In this document: positions 11,785 through 24,269 of the stretch, piece by piece
Numbering within the stretch: position 1 is the first letter of the stretch
Layout: each line of letters begins with the position of its first letter
Origin: Lepas anatifera
Lineage: Eukaryota; Arthropoda; Thecostraca; Lepadidae
NCBI GenBank assembly: GCA_034440635.1
Contig: JAOTON010002267.1
Coordinates: forward strand, 590,501 to 654,500
Length of the DNA stretch: 64,000 bases
Reading direction: 5' to 3'
Made by a program: the position numbers and the translations under genes
The notes under the pieces: model-generated
What the model was told of the DNA's origin: nothing
What the model saw: only the letters and a program-made list of their open reading frames with translations
The model's database searches: none

Positions 11785-12506
11785 AAGCCACCTCATTTGT
11801 GTAAGTGTGAGAAATACATGATGATACACTGGTTCACTGTGCTCTGATGTGCTACCAGACAGAAGAACGGACTCTTATATCTCATCTCGTGTGACAACCA
11901 TCAACAGACATGCACCTTGCAAAAATCATGGGAGACTCAGAGAAAAAAGAGAGCAGAACGATAAAGGCAGCTACTCTTAGAAGGTGCGATTCTAGATATT
12001 AGACTCCGAAAATTCCTTCCTCATTACTGAGCTTGCGATATGCTAATCGACTTGAAAAATACTTTCTGTAGTTGGCTTAAAATTTTCATCAATAGCGGGT
12101 ATGCATAGGATGCATGAATCCGAGCCCGACACAGCCAAATATCATGTGCGACGGTTGTGCAAAGGTTTAAACAGTATTGCATTACCTCTATGAAATACTG
12201 AATCCAACTCTTTCCGCGCTTCGGCTCGACCATGGATAATTTATGCTTCAGATATATTTCAAGAAGTTCATTCATTCTGAGCGTGTTATCTATCTGTTTT
12301 AGCGACTATCTCCACGGTGGTGTAGTTGGTAAGGCGTCACAGCTGTGTATGGGAAGTCTCTGGATCACAGCTGACCCCTGGCGTCCTTTTCTCGACCACC
12401 TTGTACCCAGGCTATGTCAGTAAACTGGACAGTGCTCGCCTTGACACGGGAGTTATGCAGACCAATCAAAAACTTTTGTTATTGGGAGCACAAACTTAAT
12501 CAGCTT
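11785..12506. other. unique sequence; no gene recognised
   Basis: Open frames of 63-83 codons without domains. Contains a weak tRNA-like promoter listed separately. Confidence 0.45.
12312..12375 (+). repeat. weak tRNA-derived sequence (SINE head?)
   Basis: TGGTGTAGTTGG at 12318-12329 fits a polymerase III A-box. The B-box position about 42 bp downstream (GGATCACAGCT, 12361-12371) matches poorly. It does not fold as a tRNA. It could be a decayed SINE head or chance. Confidence 0.22.
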
Positions 12507-12510
12507 TTAA

Positions 12511-13580
12511 ACCACGCACTAGTGGGCCTCTGAGCCACCTTCGCCCTGGTGTGGGGAACAGGGGCGTAGCCATGGGGGGGCCGGCAGGGACAGCCTCCCC
12601 TCCCTGAGGGCCCGAACGGCCCCCTGAGGACACGAGCCGCGCTTCGCGCGGCTCGCCCGCACTATGCTGTGTGGCCAAATTTGGAATTTTATACCAGACA
12701 AGGCCCTCTTAAGCCCTCTTCAGCGCACTATTCTGTAACAAGCAAGGCCCTTTTTACCCATCAGGGCCCTTTTGGCGCTGTCGCAGGTGGCCCTTTTCGG
12801 GGCGCCGCCCCTCCCTGAGCGAAATTTTGGCTACGCCCCTGGTGGGAAAGGGGGTGTTAGAACACCCCCTCGAACTCGGCCCCTATGCGGGATAGCCAAA
12901 AAACGCGAAGATGGTGGATAGCTCATACAAATTCACGAAGAATCTATATCTGTCTTTCATATTGAGGTCATGACAGATCAAGGAAGGTGGTATTTTGAGT
13001 AGAGTTTTTGGGCTCTAGCATCTGACAGAGTAGAGTTAGAATCATTTTTAGGCACCATTCGCTTCCTCTCGTCACGGAAAATTTAATGATGTAGAATCTG
13101 ACCATACTAGGTCAAAACACAAAAATTGCCTGACCTGAGTGAAGTCAGGTCAAGATCACTGATTAATCATTCAACTCGCAATAGCAATACACACGCAATG
13201 ATATCAAAATAAAAACTGTAGCATCATTTTATGCAAAGTTTTGACCTAAGTCTGAAAACTGCTTAAGTAGCCCCAGATGACCTCTCAAAGGTCACAGGTA
13301 ACAAATTGCAACATGAACCTGGAAATGGGCCCAGGATACCAGGATTTGAAGAATTTGAAGGCGTTCTCAGCAGTATCTACATAAATACAGCTCAATTTCT
13401 GTTTTCCCCATGTATTTCCAATGGAGAGATCATAGTCTGTACTTGACCTTAGGTTATCAATATGAAAAATCCCGGAAATAATTTTGTAGCACTCGGTGGG
13501 CCCATTATGTGATATAAGTTTCAACCAGAGAATTTGACCTATGTCTTAATGATGCCACATTAAACATTTTTGGAGGTGGG
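12511..13580 (-). mobile_element. TTAA element, family E, interrupted and right-truncated
   Basis: Starts after TTAA at 12507-12510 with tip ACCACGCACTAGTGGGC and the linker GAGCCACCTTCGC used by families A and B. The subterminal palindrome has the core GTGTTAGAACAC inside G/C runs (12851-12872). The interior shows clan motifs: paired AGGTCA/TGACCT sites, CATGTATTTCCAATGGAGAG, and GATATAAGTTTCAA. The right end is lost near 13580, where a short GC-rich stretch (13580-13629) precedes a family A element. A hAT element sits inside the left end. Confidence 0.7.
12559..12841. mobile_element. hAT-type miniature element nested in family E
   Basis: Perfect terminal inverted repeats of at least 14 bp: CAGGGGCGTAGCCA at the left, TGGCTACGCCCCTG at the right. 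An 8-bp target duplication flanks it: GTGGGGAA (12551-12558) and GTGGGAAA (12842-12849), one mismatch. The 283-bp interior is GC-rich and non-coding. Removing it restores the family E end (linker, then palindrome), so it arrived after the TTAA element. Confidence 0.85.
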
Positions 13581-13633
13581 CAGTGGCGGCGCTTCCATAG
13601 AGGTACATTGCGCACTGCCTAGCCACTTTTTAA

Positions 13634-14475
13634 CACGCGCATTGACGGGGGGCGGGTACCCGGCCCCCTCGGGTTTTTCGGAGATAACAGAAAAACGGCG
13701 GCACGTAGCGCCGCCGTACTTGGCATACTTTTCCCTCATCATTTTTACAACTTTTTTTTAATTTTAAGGTTAGGTCATCTCAGGTCAGGTCACAAGTACA
13801 GGTCAAGTGACCTTATCTCAAAACAAGTTTAAGACAGCATAAGTCGGAGCAGGGAGAAGTTATCCGATTGAAACTTATATCACGTAATGGGCCCACCGAG
13901 TTCTCTAAAACATGTTCCGGTATTTCGGATATCGATGGCCTAAGGTCAGGTAGGAGGCATGACCTCCCTCCCCATTGGAAATACATGGGAAAAATGTTTT
14001 TTTACTGAATAACTCGGCAACGGATGATGATACAGCGTTTATTTTAGCTGCATTAGACTCGCCTTGGCTTTGCGGTTCTAATGATATGCATTTTAAATGA
14101 TTTGACCCTGACCTGACCTCAGGTCAGATCAAATCCTTGATTTAACCTAGTAAGGTCAAATCATATATCATTCGATTCGGCGTGCTGCAAGGATTCATAC
14201 AGTTTAAGTCGTTTTGCTCTATCTTTACTTGTTCAGATGTAATGGCCGAAAAACTTAATTGACATGTTATTCCTATGACAGCATGTTTTGACCTCTCGTG
14301 ACCTTAACTGTGACCTGACAAAAATGGTTCAAATATTTTCGATGGAGAATTCGATGGGCTACCCAACACCGTTTACTGTTTTTCGCCACCTACCGTGGTT
14401 CTCGAGATCTTAGGGGGCCGGTACCCCGCCCCCACGTCAAAACGAAGGTGGCTCAGACCCCCGTCAATGCGCGTG
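13634..14475 (+). mobile_element. TTAA element, family A (copy 3)
   Basis: TTAA at 13630-13633 and 14476-14479; tips CACGCGCATTGACGGGG. Both GGTACC palindromes are present but each has small indels (GGTACCCGG on the left, CCGGTACCCCG on the right). Half-site arrays and central palindrome are as in other copies. Inserted directly next to the truncated family E element. Confidence 0.9.
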
Positions 14476-14479
14476 TTAA

Positions 14480-15364
14480 ATGTCGAAGGAGGTATGTATT
14501 TTATGTGGAGTAAATATAATATGACTCGATGTTTAAGTTACAGAGAATATTCCTTTTTCGGAAGACTAGGTCAAAGAACTGAGGATTTGCATCCCTGACA
14601 ATCCACGTTCGCAGCTCATACCTGGCTACCCTGGCTCATACCGTCAACAAATGTGAGATAAGGCATTTTGCAATTCTGCTAGATCTGCCTAAGCCCGTGG
14701 CAAATCTAACGTCTGCTTTTTTATTGACATCTCTAAAACCTCATTTATTCGGACGCGAGTACTGACTGGTTAAATCAGCAAACTAGGCATGCCTGAGCAC
14801 GGGCGATGCCGCGTCTTAGGGCTTTGATTACTGCGGATTCGTTTACTGACATTCTTGTATTCGTGGATGTCTAGCCTTCACTAGTGTGGGACAGTTATCA
14901 TATAATTATTAGTAAGATATTTAATTTGTAAAGCCTTTATGAAGGACGAGAGTCATGGCAAAAAACCTGGTGGATGAAACTTAGAAAAAATCGTTCACAA
15001 ATCGATCGTAACGCAAGAAATTGGACGTCATAAAAATGAAGTGCCGAAGCCGTCTTTGAAATGGGAAGCTCTCGTGAGTCCTTCCCGGCTTACTTCCCTA
15101 CTTACCTATTCTTCTTGAATATTGCCTTGTACCTTCATATACTGCCGCATAACCGTTTCCACATTCCACCGACAAATGTTTTTCTGTATTTTTTGGAATG
15201 TGTATATTCATATGAATATTATTTTTGCTCATCGACTTGAGCTTGCTTCCCTCTCCAGCCGAACTGCTGGATCCACCCCTGTCCACTATCAGGTAAAAAG
15301 CCTAGGCGACGTTCTTACCTCAAAGCCAATCGTGCCTATGCTGTCATAATGTTCAAGTGCCACC
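14480..15364. other. unique sequence; no gene recognised
   Basis: Mixed-composition DNA with frames under 76 codons and no domain. No RNA gene seen. Confidence 0.5.
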
Positions 15365-15544
15365 ACTGGAGGTGAGGTCATTTGACGTGCACTGGTTACC
15401 TGACCTGAGGTGAACCAACCTGAAAATTTTGGTGAAAATTGCGGAATTGATCAAAGATAATGTGTGCCAATTACGGTGGCGCTTCGCGCCGCCGGAAAAG
15501 ACCCGAGGAGGGGATGTTCAAAAATCCCCCAACTGGGGCGAGGG
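15365..15544 (-). mobile_element. solo right end of a TTAA-clan element
   Basis: Only about 180 bp of a short end remains: the clan motifs TGACCTGAGGTGAACC and AAAATTTTGGTGAAAATTG, a GGCGCTTCGCGCCGCC hairpin, a palindrome-like block GGGGATGTTCAAAAATCCCC (15510-15529), the tip GGGGCGAGGG and TTAA (15545-15548). The palindrome core differs from all other families here. The partner end is missing to the left. Confidence 0.6.
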
Positions 15545-15725
15545 TTAAACTGATCCACCGATCCGGTGGCACAGTCCGAGGGCACGGCCTCGTTGCGTGT
15601 CACCGGAGCAGTCTTCTGTCTCGCCGGGCAACAGCGTTTGGTACGGTGGGTCACGTGAAAGGGAGCATGCCAGCATGATTGTCCTGCAAGTGTACTGACA
15701 AATTGGAAAGACTGCCGTGCATATC

Positions 15726-17010
15726 TAAGGCTGGGGGGATCCATTTGCGCGTAGCTGCCGCCCGCGCTCTCCCTACGCCCGCGCTGATTTGGGCGCAAGT
15801 TTGCGCGTAAGCGATTTGGAGGGATGTTCTTGAGAGAGCGATCGCGTGGAGCTCCGCGGCGGCGCAAGTTACCGCGGATCATCGGGGGCAATCCGAGGCG
15901 GCGGTGAATACCGCTGGCGACCGTAGCAGATGGACGCTAAGGCTAAAATTCCCATAGAATACAGTGCTTTTCTGGCCGTAGTAAACTCACGTCATAGGTT
16001 ACAGCCTGATGACTGCTGTACGGTGTCGGATTTCCTGGTCGACTGTGAGGGGAAGGGGATGAGGGGAAGACACAGCCCCGCGCTGGGAGGTGCGGTGATG
16101 ATAAAAGTGCTCGGTTCGGATAAAGGGAAAAGCCTTCACAGTAAACGACAATTTATAAGTGGGAATTCCAAATAAATGAAGCATACATGAGAAAATGATA
16201 TGATTTGGCTTACTCCGAATGCGTTTTATTTTAAGCCTACCTCAAGTCAATTTATCTGGGCAGGACACGGGCTTCACGCAACACACTTTTGCCTCGTTGT
16301 ACTATGGTGCCATTAGATTAGTCGGAGCACTGGGGGGAGAGATGAGCCGGGCAGGTCCCAAGAAGCCTGGTTCGGCGAGTGCATTTAGTGCATTTTCTGC
16401 ATTCCGCCTATGAATTTGACCCCATTTTCCTTATCTTTCTGCCTTTGAAACGGCACCATATATTAAAAATCCTCACGCCCACAGTTCTCAGGGTGGACTG
16501 GGTTATCGCTGGCGTTCCATGTCAGCTACGACGAGACCGCTCGGGGACGGTGAGTGGTACGAAACGTGAGATACGTCCTGGGGCGAACAGCAATGTTTAT
16601 TGGAGGGCAGTTAGCATTACGGCTGGTGATCCACTGTCACAGCTGCAGTGATCTACGTTTCTCTTCGCCTGTGTCTCTTCCGACGATTTCCCAATGAGAT
16701 GTTGGGAGTTTGTGGGTCTCGATTTTTATTAAAAATACATGTTTTGTCGAACGCAAATCATATAACTTGAATTCACTGACATTTCCAATATCTTTTTATT
16801 ACTTTAAAAGAATCATACAGGCTTCTGCGCTGCCTTCCGCGCTGTTGAGAAGACGCGGGAAGTTAGCACGTAAAACGGCGAGTTACGACACTACTTCCGC
16901 CACAACTCAGCTGCGCGCCGATGGATCCCTCGAAAAGCCACTGCGCGCTAACTTACGCCCCCGCGCAGCTGCGCGCTGTCTACCGCGCGTCCGGATCCCC
17001 CCAGCCTAAG
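15726..17010. mobile_element. unclassified terminal-inverted-repeat element
   Basis: Ends carry matching inverted repeats: AAGGCTGGGGGGATCC on the left and GGATCCCCCCAGCCT on the right (16993-17007). Flanks share TATCT (15721-15725 within ATATCT, and 17011-17015), a possible short target duplication. The outer 150-250 bp of both ends are rich in GCGCG-containing units such as TTGCGCGTAAG and GCGCGCTAACTTACGC, resembling subterminal binding repeats. The middle is AT-richer. Frames inside are short and non-diagnostic. The superfamily is not clear from the ends. Confidence 0.65.
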
Positions 17011-17465
17011 TATCTATTACGTTACTTAATAACAATGTATTTTCTTTTTTCGTTTGCAAGTTTGCCAATCAGGATGACGATTATATCGATTATCCATGCG
17101 TGAAAAACTATTTATCGAATGGCTAAGTATTTTAAGCTCGATTTTACCGTAAACAAGTCTGCAACAGAAGCGGTCTTAGTGCGGGTACTCGGATCTTTGC
17201 GCATGCCGAACAAATATTTACTGTATTGTTGAGCGTGGATTAGCTCTTCAGTTGGTGAAAACTTTTCGAAATTGATAACAGTATTGGCAATTTTTGAACT
17301 TGACAGTAAATTGGAGATATTTACACTTTAGTTGTATGTTTGCTATCGAGCGGAAAACAATAAATAACAACATCGATGAAAAATATGCAAGATATAAGTC
17401 AACCGCTCGTTGAAAACTTATTATTTGAAGTTTTTCAAATTCCCATGGGAAGATTTTGACTCTCA

Positions 17466-17514
<49 letters not shown>

Positions 17515-18278
17515 ATTCAACGTTTGATATTTAATTGCTGTTTCGTGACCCCGCGGGCCCAACACATGGGATATTTTAAGAGTCATGAAATTGTCAATAC
17601 CCATCAAAGGCCGACTCGCTGAACGTTGTAACGGCTTCGTTTGTCTTCTAATCATACAGTCCCGATGCATGGCTATCGTTTATCGAGAAAAGGCACCAAA
17701 TCCTAGTTACACTTTGCTGACATTACTAAGAATTTGTATTAGTTTCGAAACATGCTCTCTGTATTTGTTCGGACGCAAATTCCATTATCGCTTCTTCCCT
17801 TCCCCTTTCTCGGATATAGAGGGAATCAGTCGGGCATTAAAACAGTAGCCCTGTTTCAGCTGTCAGCAGAGTTTTGTCAGCACCAATCAGCGGGCCGCGT
17901 TGCGCCTACGTCACAGGACTGTAGCCTCTCCCCGGAAACTAGTTCTAGAGGTTTTACGGGCTGACGGCCTGCTGTTTGCGCTGATGAAAAATACTAAGTG
18001 CACGAAATGGGAGTCTAATATTTTTTAATGGTGTGAAGGTTTGAGTTCCCTTTGCTTAGCACAAACAAGAGGCGATTATGGCCCTGATGTTACTTTTCTG
18101 GAGGAGAGGTTAGAGGTCCTGCTGACAAAACTGTGCTGACAGCTGGAACAGGGCTTGTGTGAGGTGATCTCAGCGGAAGTTGCGCGCGATATCTGGCGAC
18201 AGGTGGGACGAGTATTGTCTTCGGTACGATTCTGGCACGTATGGCGACTGGCACTGGGAAGGATCTGAGGTGTATGTA
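17011..18278. other. unique sequence; no gene recognised
   Basis: Contains a TA microsatellite. Minus-strand and plus-strand frames across 17248-17850 include Tyr/Ile runs produced by that repeat and are not coding evidence. Confidence 0.5.
17469..17510. repeat. (TA)n microsatellite
   Basis: Uninterrupted TA run of about 21 units. Confidence 0.95.
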
Positions 18279-18282
18279 TTAA

Positions 18283-19117
18283 CCCTTGTCCTACCAGGAG
18301 TATTTTACATCCTCGTCCTACGGGGAGAGGGGCTCCATATGGATCCCCATAGTCGTTCGGAAACTAGGAGAGACATAAAAATGCGGCTAATTGCAGTGTG
18401 TTGGCCCTGACCGGAACTCTCCCATAATATCCTATTTTTGTGACCCTAGGTCAATGGGTGAACTTGAGAGGTCACATGCTAAAAGTGAAGCTAAAATCAA
18501 ATGAAGCACAGTCATGCCGTGAGTTGGCGCTAAGTTTTGATAGCCAAATTTTGCAGAGCCATTTTTGAGGCATTACAATCTTCTGCACTTATCATAGAAT
18601 GAAAACCTTGCAAAATGTCAACAATTGACATTTGAAACCCAATATAGCCTGGTATGTTTAGAGTATTTTTAGAGCGTGGGGAGCTGCATTATCAGTCAAA
18701 AGGCTTCTAACGCGCTTGATTGCTTCAGCATATAGATACTGTTGCATGCCAAACGACCAGGCATATTGGCATGACCTAGCCTGGGTCAGATGAGGTCACC
18801 TGAGGTCACTTTCCCATTGCATATGCTCAAGAGGTCAAGGGTCATCTAGGCAAGTGCATTGAAGCTTGGAGCCTGTGTAAGCACACAACTCAAGCAAAAT
18901 TGGCGTTCCTACATCAAGAGCAGCGAGAACGACGGTGAAGCCTTTGAGAATGATCTCATATCTCCATGACCTGAAATGGCTAAGACTTGAAATTTATAAG
19001 ATATATAAAACTTAATTTGGTTCACCTGTTTTAGATGGTATTTCTATAAGTTGAGCCGATTGTCTGCCATCGTGAAAAACCACGAAGGGGTTCCAAATGG
19101 ACCCGGTATGTCGAGGA
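18283..19117 (-). mobile_element. TTAA element, family G
   Basis: TTAA at 18279-18282; the right flank is TTAT (19118-19121). Tips are CCCTTGTCCTACC and a diverged partner TCCTCGACATACC. Subterminal palindromes: GGGGCTCCATATGGATCCCC (18329-18348) and GGGGTTCCAAATGGACCC (19087-19104), the same core at both ends and different from other families. The GAAAAACCACGAAGGGG segment corresponds to the family A short end. AGGTCA/TGACCT sites cluster at 18440-18480 and 18770-18840, fewer than in A. An old copy. Confidence 0.65.
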
Positions 19118-19121
19118 TTAT

Positions 19122-19865
19122 TTTGTTAGGCTTTTTCTGAGTAGATGATAATGATTTCAAGGTTATCGAAAAACGTTTTTATTTATGACATTCTCAACAC
19201 AAAGTTTTGTATGGCATATTTCTGTCATTAAAAACTTATCCCAGTATACAAAATCGGGAAATGGGACGGAAAAGCAAAATAGCTATGGTAATAGCTATTT
19301 CTAAAATAGCAAAAATTTCTATGGTAACAAAAAAGCAACGCACAGCAACGGCCTTGTCAGGCACTTTGCATGTTTTTTAGGATGCTTCGGAGGCTAACTA
19401 CCTGCGTGATCGGTAGTAATTATCAGAGCCGGAATCAATGTTCCGTCATTTTTGGTCAGGGAAAGGTGCACCCAGGCGTTGGTCATTAATCACCTCATGA
19501 GTTGGCGCTAATTGCTGCGAAGCTAGCACGTGCGTAGTGCCGACGCGTGGCTCTGAGCAATCATCGCCATTGCCGAAAAATGTTTGCGGTGAATAAACTG
19601 ACTGCATTCACTCACATTGGTAGTCCACAGCGAATGTGGGAGTTTTGAGGTATGTATCTCTATCAAGTTCATAAACTGTGATCATGAGTTTCATAGGTCA
19701 GATGAGATCTCAGACCAGAACACCAGTCAGACATTGTTGAAAATATGTGTGCCACCAGGTAGTCTACCATGGGAGAAGGAGGGGTGGGGGTGGCAGGGAG
19801 ACTGGGAAGCCTGGTCCCCGTTTTGGTAAAAATAATTTCATATCTTATTTGGTATGCGCCAGAGC
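19122..19865. other. unique sequence; no gene recognised
   Basis: No domain-bearing frame. Contains several short AAAATAGC-type near-repeats at 19265-19310. No RNA gene seen. Confidence 0.45.
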
Positions 19866-19869
19866 TTAA

Positions 19870-21677
19870 CACGCGCATTGACGGAGGTCTGAGTCACCTT
19901 CACTTTGACGGGGAGGGGGGTGGGAACCCGCCCCCTAAGATCTAAAAAAACACGCGAGGTAGCAAAAAACGGTAAACGGCGTTGGGTAGCCCATCCACTT
20001 CTTCATCGAAAATATGCGGACTATTTTTTGTCAGGTCACATTTAAGGTCACCAGAGATCAAAACATGTCGTCGTAGGGATAACATGTAAATTAAGGTTTT
20101 CGGTCTTTGCATCTTAACAAGTTAAGATAGAGCGAAACAATTTATACTATATGAATCCACGCAGCAAGCCAAATCGAATGATATGTAACATGACCTTACT
20201 AGGTCAAATCAAGGCTTTGACCTGACCTGAGGTCAGGTCAAGGTAATATAGTAGAAATATAGTATAAATTGCTTTGCTCTATCTTAACTTGTTTAGATGC
20301 AATGAACGAAAACCTTAATTTATATGTTATCCCTATGACGGCATGTTTTGACCTCTGGTGACCTTAAATGTGATCTGAGAAAAAAAGTATATAATTAGAG
20401 CCTCAAAGGCAAGGCAAATCTAATGCAGAAAAATAAACGCTCTATCACCATCCGTTACTAAGTTATTCAATTAAAACCATTTTCCCATATATTTCCAATG
20501 GAGAAGCCATGGCTTGTACCTGACCTTAGGTCGTCGATATAAAAATATCGGAACGTATTTTAGAGAACTCGGTAGGGCCATTATGTGATATGAGTTTCAA
20601 TTGGATAAGTTCACCCTGTTCCGACTTATGCTATCTTAACACGCGCATTGACGGGGGGCGGGTACCCGCCCCCGCTCGAGTTTTTCGAAGATAGCAGAAA
20701 AACGGCTGCGCGTAGCGCCGCCGTACTCGGCATACCTTTTCCCTCATCATTTTTACAACTTCTGTGAAAATTTTAAGGTTAGGTCATCCAAGGTCAGGTC
20801 ACCAGTACAGGTCAAGTGACCCGACCTCAAAAAAGTTTAAGATAGCATAAGTCGGGGTAGGGTGAACTTATCCGATTGAAACTCATATCACATAATGGCC
20901 CCACCTAGTTCTTTAAAATATTTTCCGGTATTTTTGATATCGATGACCTAAGGTCAGGTACGAGGCCTGACCTCTCCATTGGAAATACATAGGAAAAATG
21001 GTTTTTACGGAATAACTCAGTAACGGATGGAGATAGAGCATTTATTTTAGCTGCATTAGACTCGCCTGGGCTTTTCGGTTCTAATGATATACATTTCATA
21101 TAATTTGACCCTGACCTGACCTCAGGTCAGGTCAAATCCTTGATTTGTCCTAGCAAGGTCAAATTATATATCATTCGATTCGGCTTGCTGAGAGGATTCA
21201 TATAGTTTAAGTCGTTTTGCTCTATCTTTACTTTTTCAGATGTAATGGCCGAAAAACTGAATTTACATGTTATCCCTATGAGGGCTGTTTTTTACCTCTC
21301 GTGACCTTAAATGTGACCTGAAAAAATGGTCCAAATGTTTTCGATGGAGAAGTGGATGGGCCACCCAACGCCGTTTACCGTTTTTCGCTACCTACTATGG
21401 TTCTCGAGATCTTAGGGGGCGGGTACCCGCCCCCCGTCAATGCGAAGGTGGCTCAGACCCCCGTCAATGCGCGTGTTAAACTTGTTTTGGGGTCAGGTCA
21501 CTTGACCTGTGCTGGTGATCTGCCCTGAGATGACCTAGCCTTAAAATTCTGACAAATATTATAAAAGTGATGAGAGAAAAGGCATGGTAAGTAGAGCGGC
21601 GCTACACGCCGCCGTTTTTATGATGCTATCTTTGAAAAACCCGAGGGGGCGGGTACCCACCCCTATCAATGGGTGTG
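19870..21677 (-). mobile_element. TTAA element, family A (copy 4), split by copy 5
   Basis: TTAA at 19866-19869 and 21678-21681. Another family A copy occupies 20640-21475, inserted at the internal TTAA of the conserved motif CTATCTTAAACTTTTTT. The host continues exactly at 21480 (ACTTGTTTTGGGG). Without the insertion the host is about 970 bp. It also holds an internal inverted duplication: the left-arm sequence of 20035-20150 reappears in opposite orientation at about 20255-20385. Diverged tips (TATCAATGGGTGTG at the right) mark it as older than its guest. Confidence 0.85.
20640..21475 (+). mobile_element. TTAA element, family A (copy 5), nested in copy 4
   Basis: Flanked by TTAA at 20636-20639 and 21476-21479, both derived from the single TTAA of the host element. 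836 bp, well-preserved tips, paired GGTACC palindromes, tip duplication with its linker at the right end. Opposite orientation to its host. Confidence 0.92.
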
Positions 21678-21681
21678 TTAA

Positions 21682-24269
21682 GGAATCATATAACTAGCAA
21701 ACCCGAAAGGATACAAGGAGTCCATGGGTGAAGATTTTTTGGGACCTTCTTTCTTTCTATTGGCGATGTTCTTATTTGGAGCAATATGGAGGTGGGGGGA
21801 GGTGCAATCAATTGAATATATCGGTCTCTCATCTCATATGTATTGGTCTCTCATATAATAGTTAGCTTTCAATGGCATGAGTATATTGAAACGAAATGAT
21901 CACATTTATTTTGTAGTCAAACGCCTCTTAGTGTCTCATAAGTAATTAATTCTTCCATTATCCTCACACGTGGTTTTAGACCCTTCTTTGATTTGGAGGT
22001 ACAGGTTCAAACTTGACGGGCCTTGGGTCCAAAACCATTTTACTGACTTTTTTAAATCCAGTCCAGGTGACTGTTTCGATGCGTAAATGTAACTTCTGGA
22101 ATTTCAGTATTGTTTTGTAGAATATTCAACTCCGTTCTATAGCTGACGACAGCGTGTTCCATTCATCAGTTTGCAATCTTTTCGCGACATACAGAACAGG
22201 ACAACACGAGCTTGGCATTAAATATTTGCTCGGGTCCTCAGGTGACCATAAGCGTAGCCACCGACAAATAAAAGCGAGGGAACAGTCAATCTCCATCCTC
22301 CTGCTGCTAAGAAACGTTCTCCTCTAAAACAAAAACTTGTCGGATTTGGGCCCTTACATTTATACATTACATTACATTTCTTAAATTCTAGTTATTATAC
22401 TTTCTGGTTTTTCCAATTAAGCTACGATTACATTTTTATGAAAACGGGGAGGCTCTCGGCCGCTCCTTTTCTGACGAGAACGGTAGTGACATACCAGCTC
22501 ACTAGGTATTGATAATGACGTCACTCTTTTACCTCTTGCGGTGTGGAAGAACCATTCAGGCGCGAAATTAGCTAAGGCAGCCATCGTCGAGTCCCGTGAT
22601 AGCGCAGAGATAGACGACGGGGCACCGCGGCATGGGTCACTTCTCTATCGTGGCTATCCGGCTATCGTGGCTATCCGGCTATTGTGGCTATCCGGCTATT
22701 GTGGCTATCCGGCTATCTTGGCTATCCGGCTATCGTGGTTATCCTTTATGTTGAGGCGCACTCGGCATGACATGATAGCAAATATTTTATTTTACAGAGA
22801 ATCCGAAGTGATGCATGATTGTTACCACTATAATGGAATGGAAATGCTAATAATGATAACGGGAATTTCACTTACGATGGTAAGTTGTTTGTTTGTAGCA
22901 TTCTTCCCCAATTTCCTGTCATGTTTTGGTGGTTTCATGCTCCAATACCGATGATAAATGGAAATAACCGTTTTAATGCATGGTCTGAGCTCTGAATGTG
23001 AGTGAGAAACTGGGAGTTTGATATTTTTCATGTCTGATATCAATAGAATACAAAAAACAGGGATACATTTCTTCCGTGGTAGTAGGTTCAACACCGATTA
23101 TTCGCCAGTCTATCAATTAAATGTTTCACAACTGGATAGTCGGTAAAACCCGCTGATACCCGAAACTTTTACATGAATGAAATGGTACATCGGCCTCCCC
23201 ACGTCCTTCTCTACTCGCCTTCTCACTATAGTCAGCGGCTCCCAGCACCCTCATAAAGACCAGAAACAGTTATGGTTATCACCTTTTTGGTTCAGAGTTA
23301 TCAATTTTTCACGAATTCTGTCACAGCCTCTTCTAACAGCGGTATGCTGCTTGGCTTTAATGTCCATGGTTTTGTCACTGGTGGAATGCGTGTGCTCAAC
23401 CGCAGTATGTCCGACATGTGCCACCGACCCACGTTCAGTCTAAAGTTATCATCCTGAACATGCTTTTTTACAGCGGAAGTCTGGAGCTACTGGGTTGTCA
23501 GAGCTGTAAGGTTGTAATTAGACAAAAATATATGGTTAAGAAACCAGAAGAACGCCTTGATTGGCGATAAGTGATAGGACATTTTTGTTTTAAAGATAAT
23601 GAGTAAGGGTTTTACTTCAACTTTGTTGGCCATTCACCATTATTCTCCATCATAAACGCAACGTAATTGCACAGAAATTCCAGTCTCGATAAACGAATTC
23701 CTTGCCTGTAGCCGATCTACGTAAGAAATAACAAAGAAGTACAAATAAAATAATTAGATAGATAATGATAAGTATAATACTTCCCTTTGGCGTTTTGGAT
23801 AGGGGAAATTTACATTCAATCTTCATCAAACATAGCCAAACATATATCCGAAAATATTGCCATTTTTCTCAAAGCTCATGTGCATTTTGGTCACAAATAT
23901 CTCGTTTTTGCAGCGTTGGCGCTTCTCAATACTCTTCTTCGGACAGTATAGGAAGGCTTTGAGGAGATGCAGGGCCCTCGTACGTGGGGTTATAATTTTT
24001 GTATCACATTATGATGCATATAACTGAATTGAGCTTCTATCCACGAGTGTAAGTTTCAGTCTAGAACATTTATTCGGATATATAAGCTTCCCATAAGCGT
24101 GTTGGTCGAGTCAGGCCGACTCTGGCCAGGCCGGGTCACTCACGTGTGAAAATGGTCCATATGTAAGGAGAGCCCAGGCGAATACACAGTGCCCACCCGT
24201 TACAGCGCCCGCCCGGTAAGCACGAGCCGAGCGTTCATTTTTGGCGGACTAATACTGGTACCCATTCGT
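21682..24269. other. unique sequence; no gene recognised
   Basis: Includes a minisatellite. The 137-codon plus frame at 22541-22954 is largely the translated minisatellite and is not taken as a gene. Other frames (22828-23094, 23177-23443) lack domains. Confidence 0.45.
22650..22744. repeat. 17-bp minisatellite
   Basis: Five full units of GTGGCTATCCGGCTATC with single-base variants (T for C at the unit end, T for G at the start), plus a partial sixth unit. Confidence 0.93.

Noticed and set aside
13580..13629. Small foldback CAGTGGCGGCGC...GCGCACTGCCTAGCCACT as a hAT remnant
   Set aside because: Only 50 bp, imperfect pairing, no 8-bp target duplication; cannot be told from chance or from a decayed clan end.
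15451..15891. 146-codon minus-strand frame
   Set aside because: Spans a solo transposon end and the GC-rich subterminal zone of another element; Arg/Pro-rich from composition.
22541..22954. 137-codon plus-strand frame
   Set aside because: About a quarter of it is the translated 17-bp minisatellite, which is open in several frames because 17 is not a multiple of three and lacks stops; no domain in the rest.
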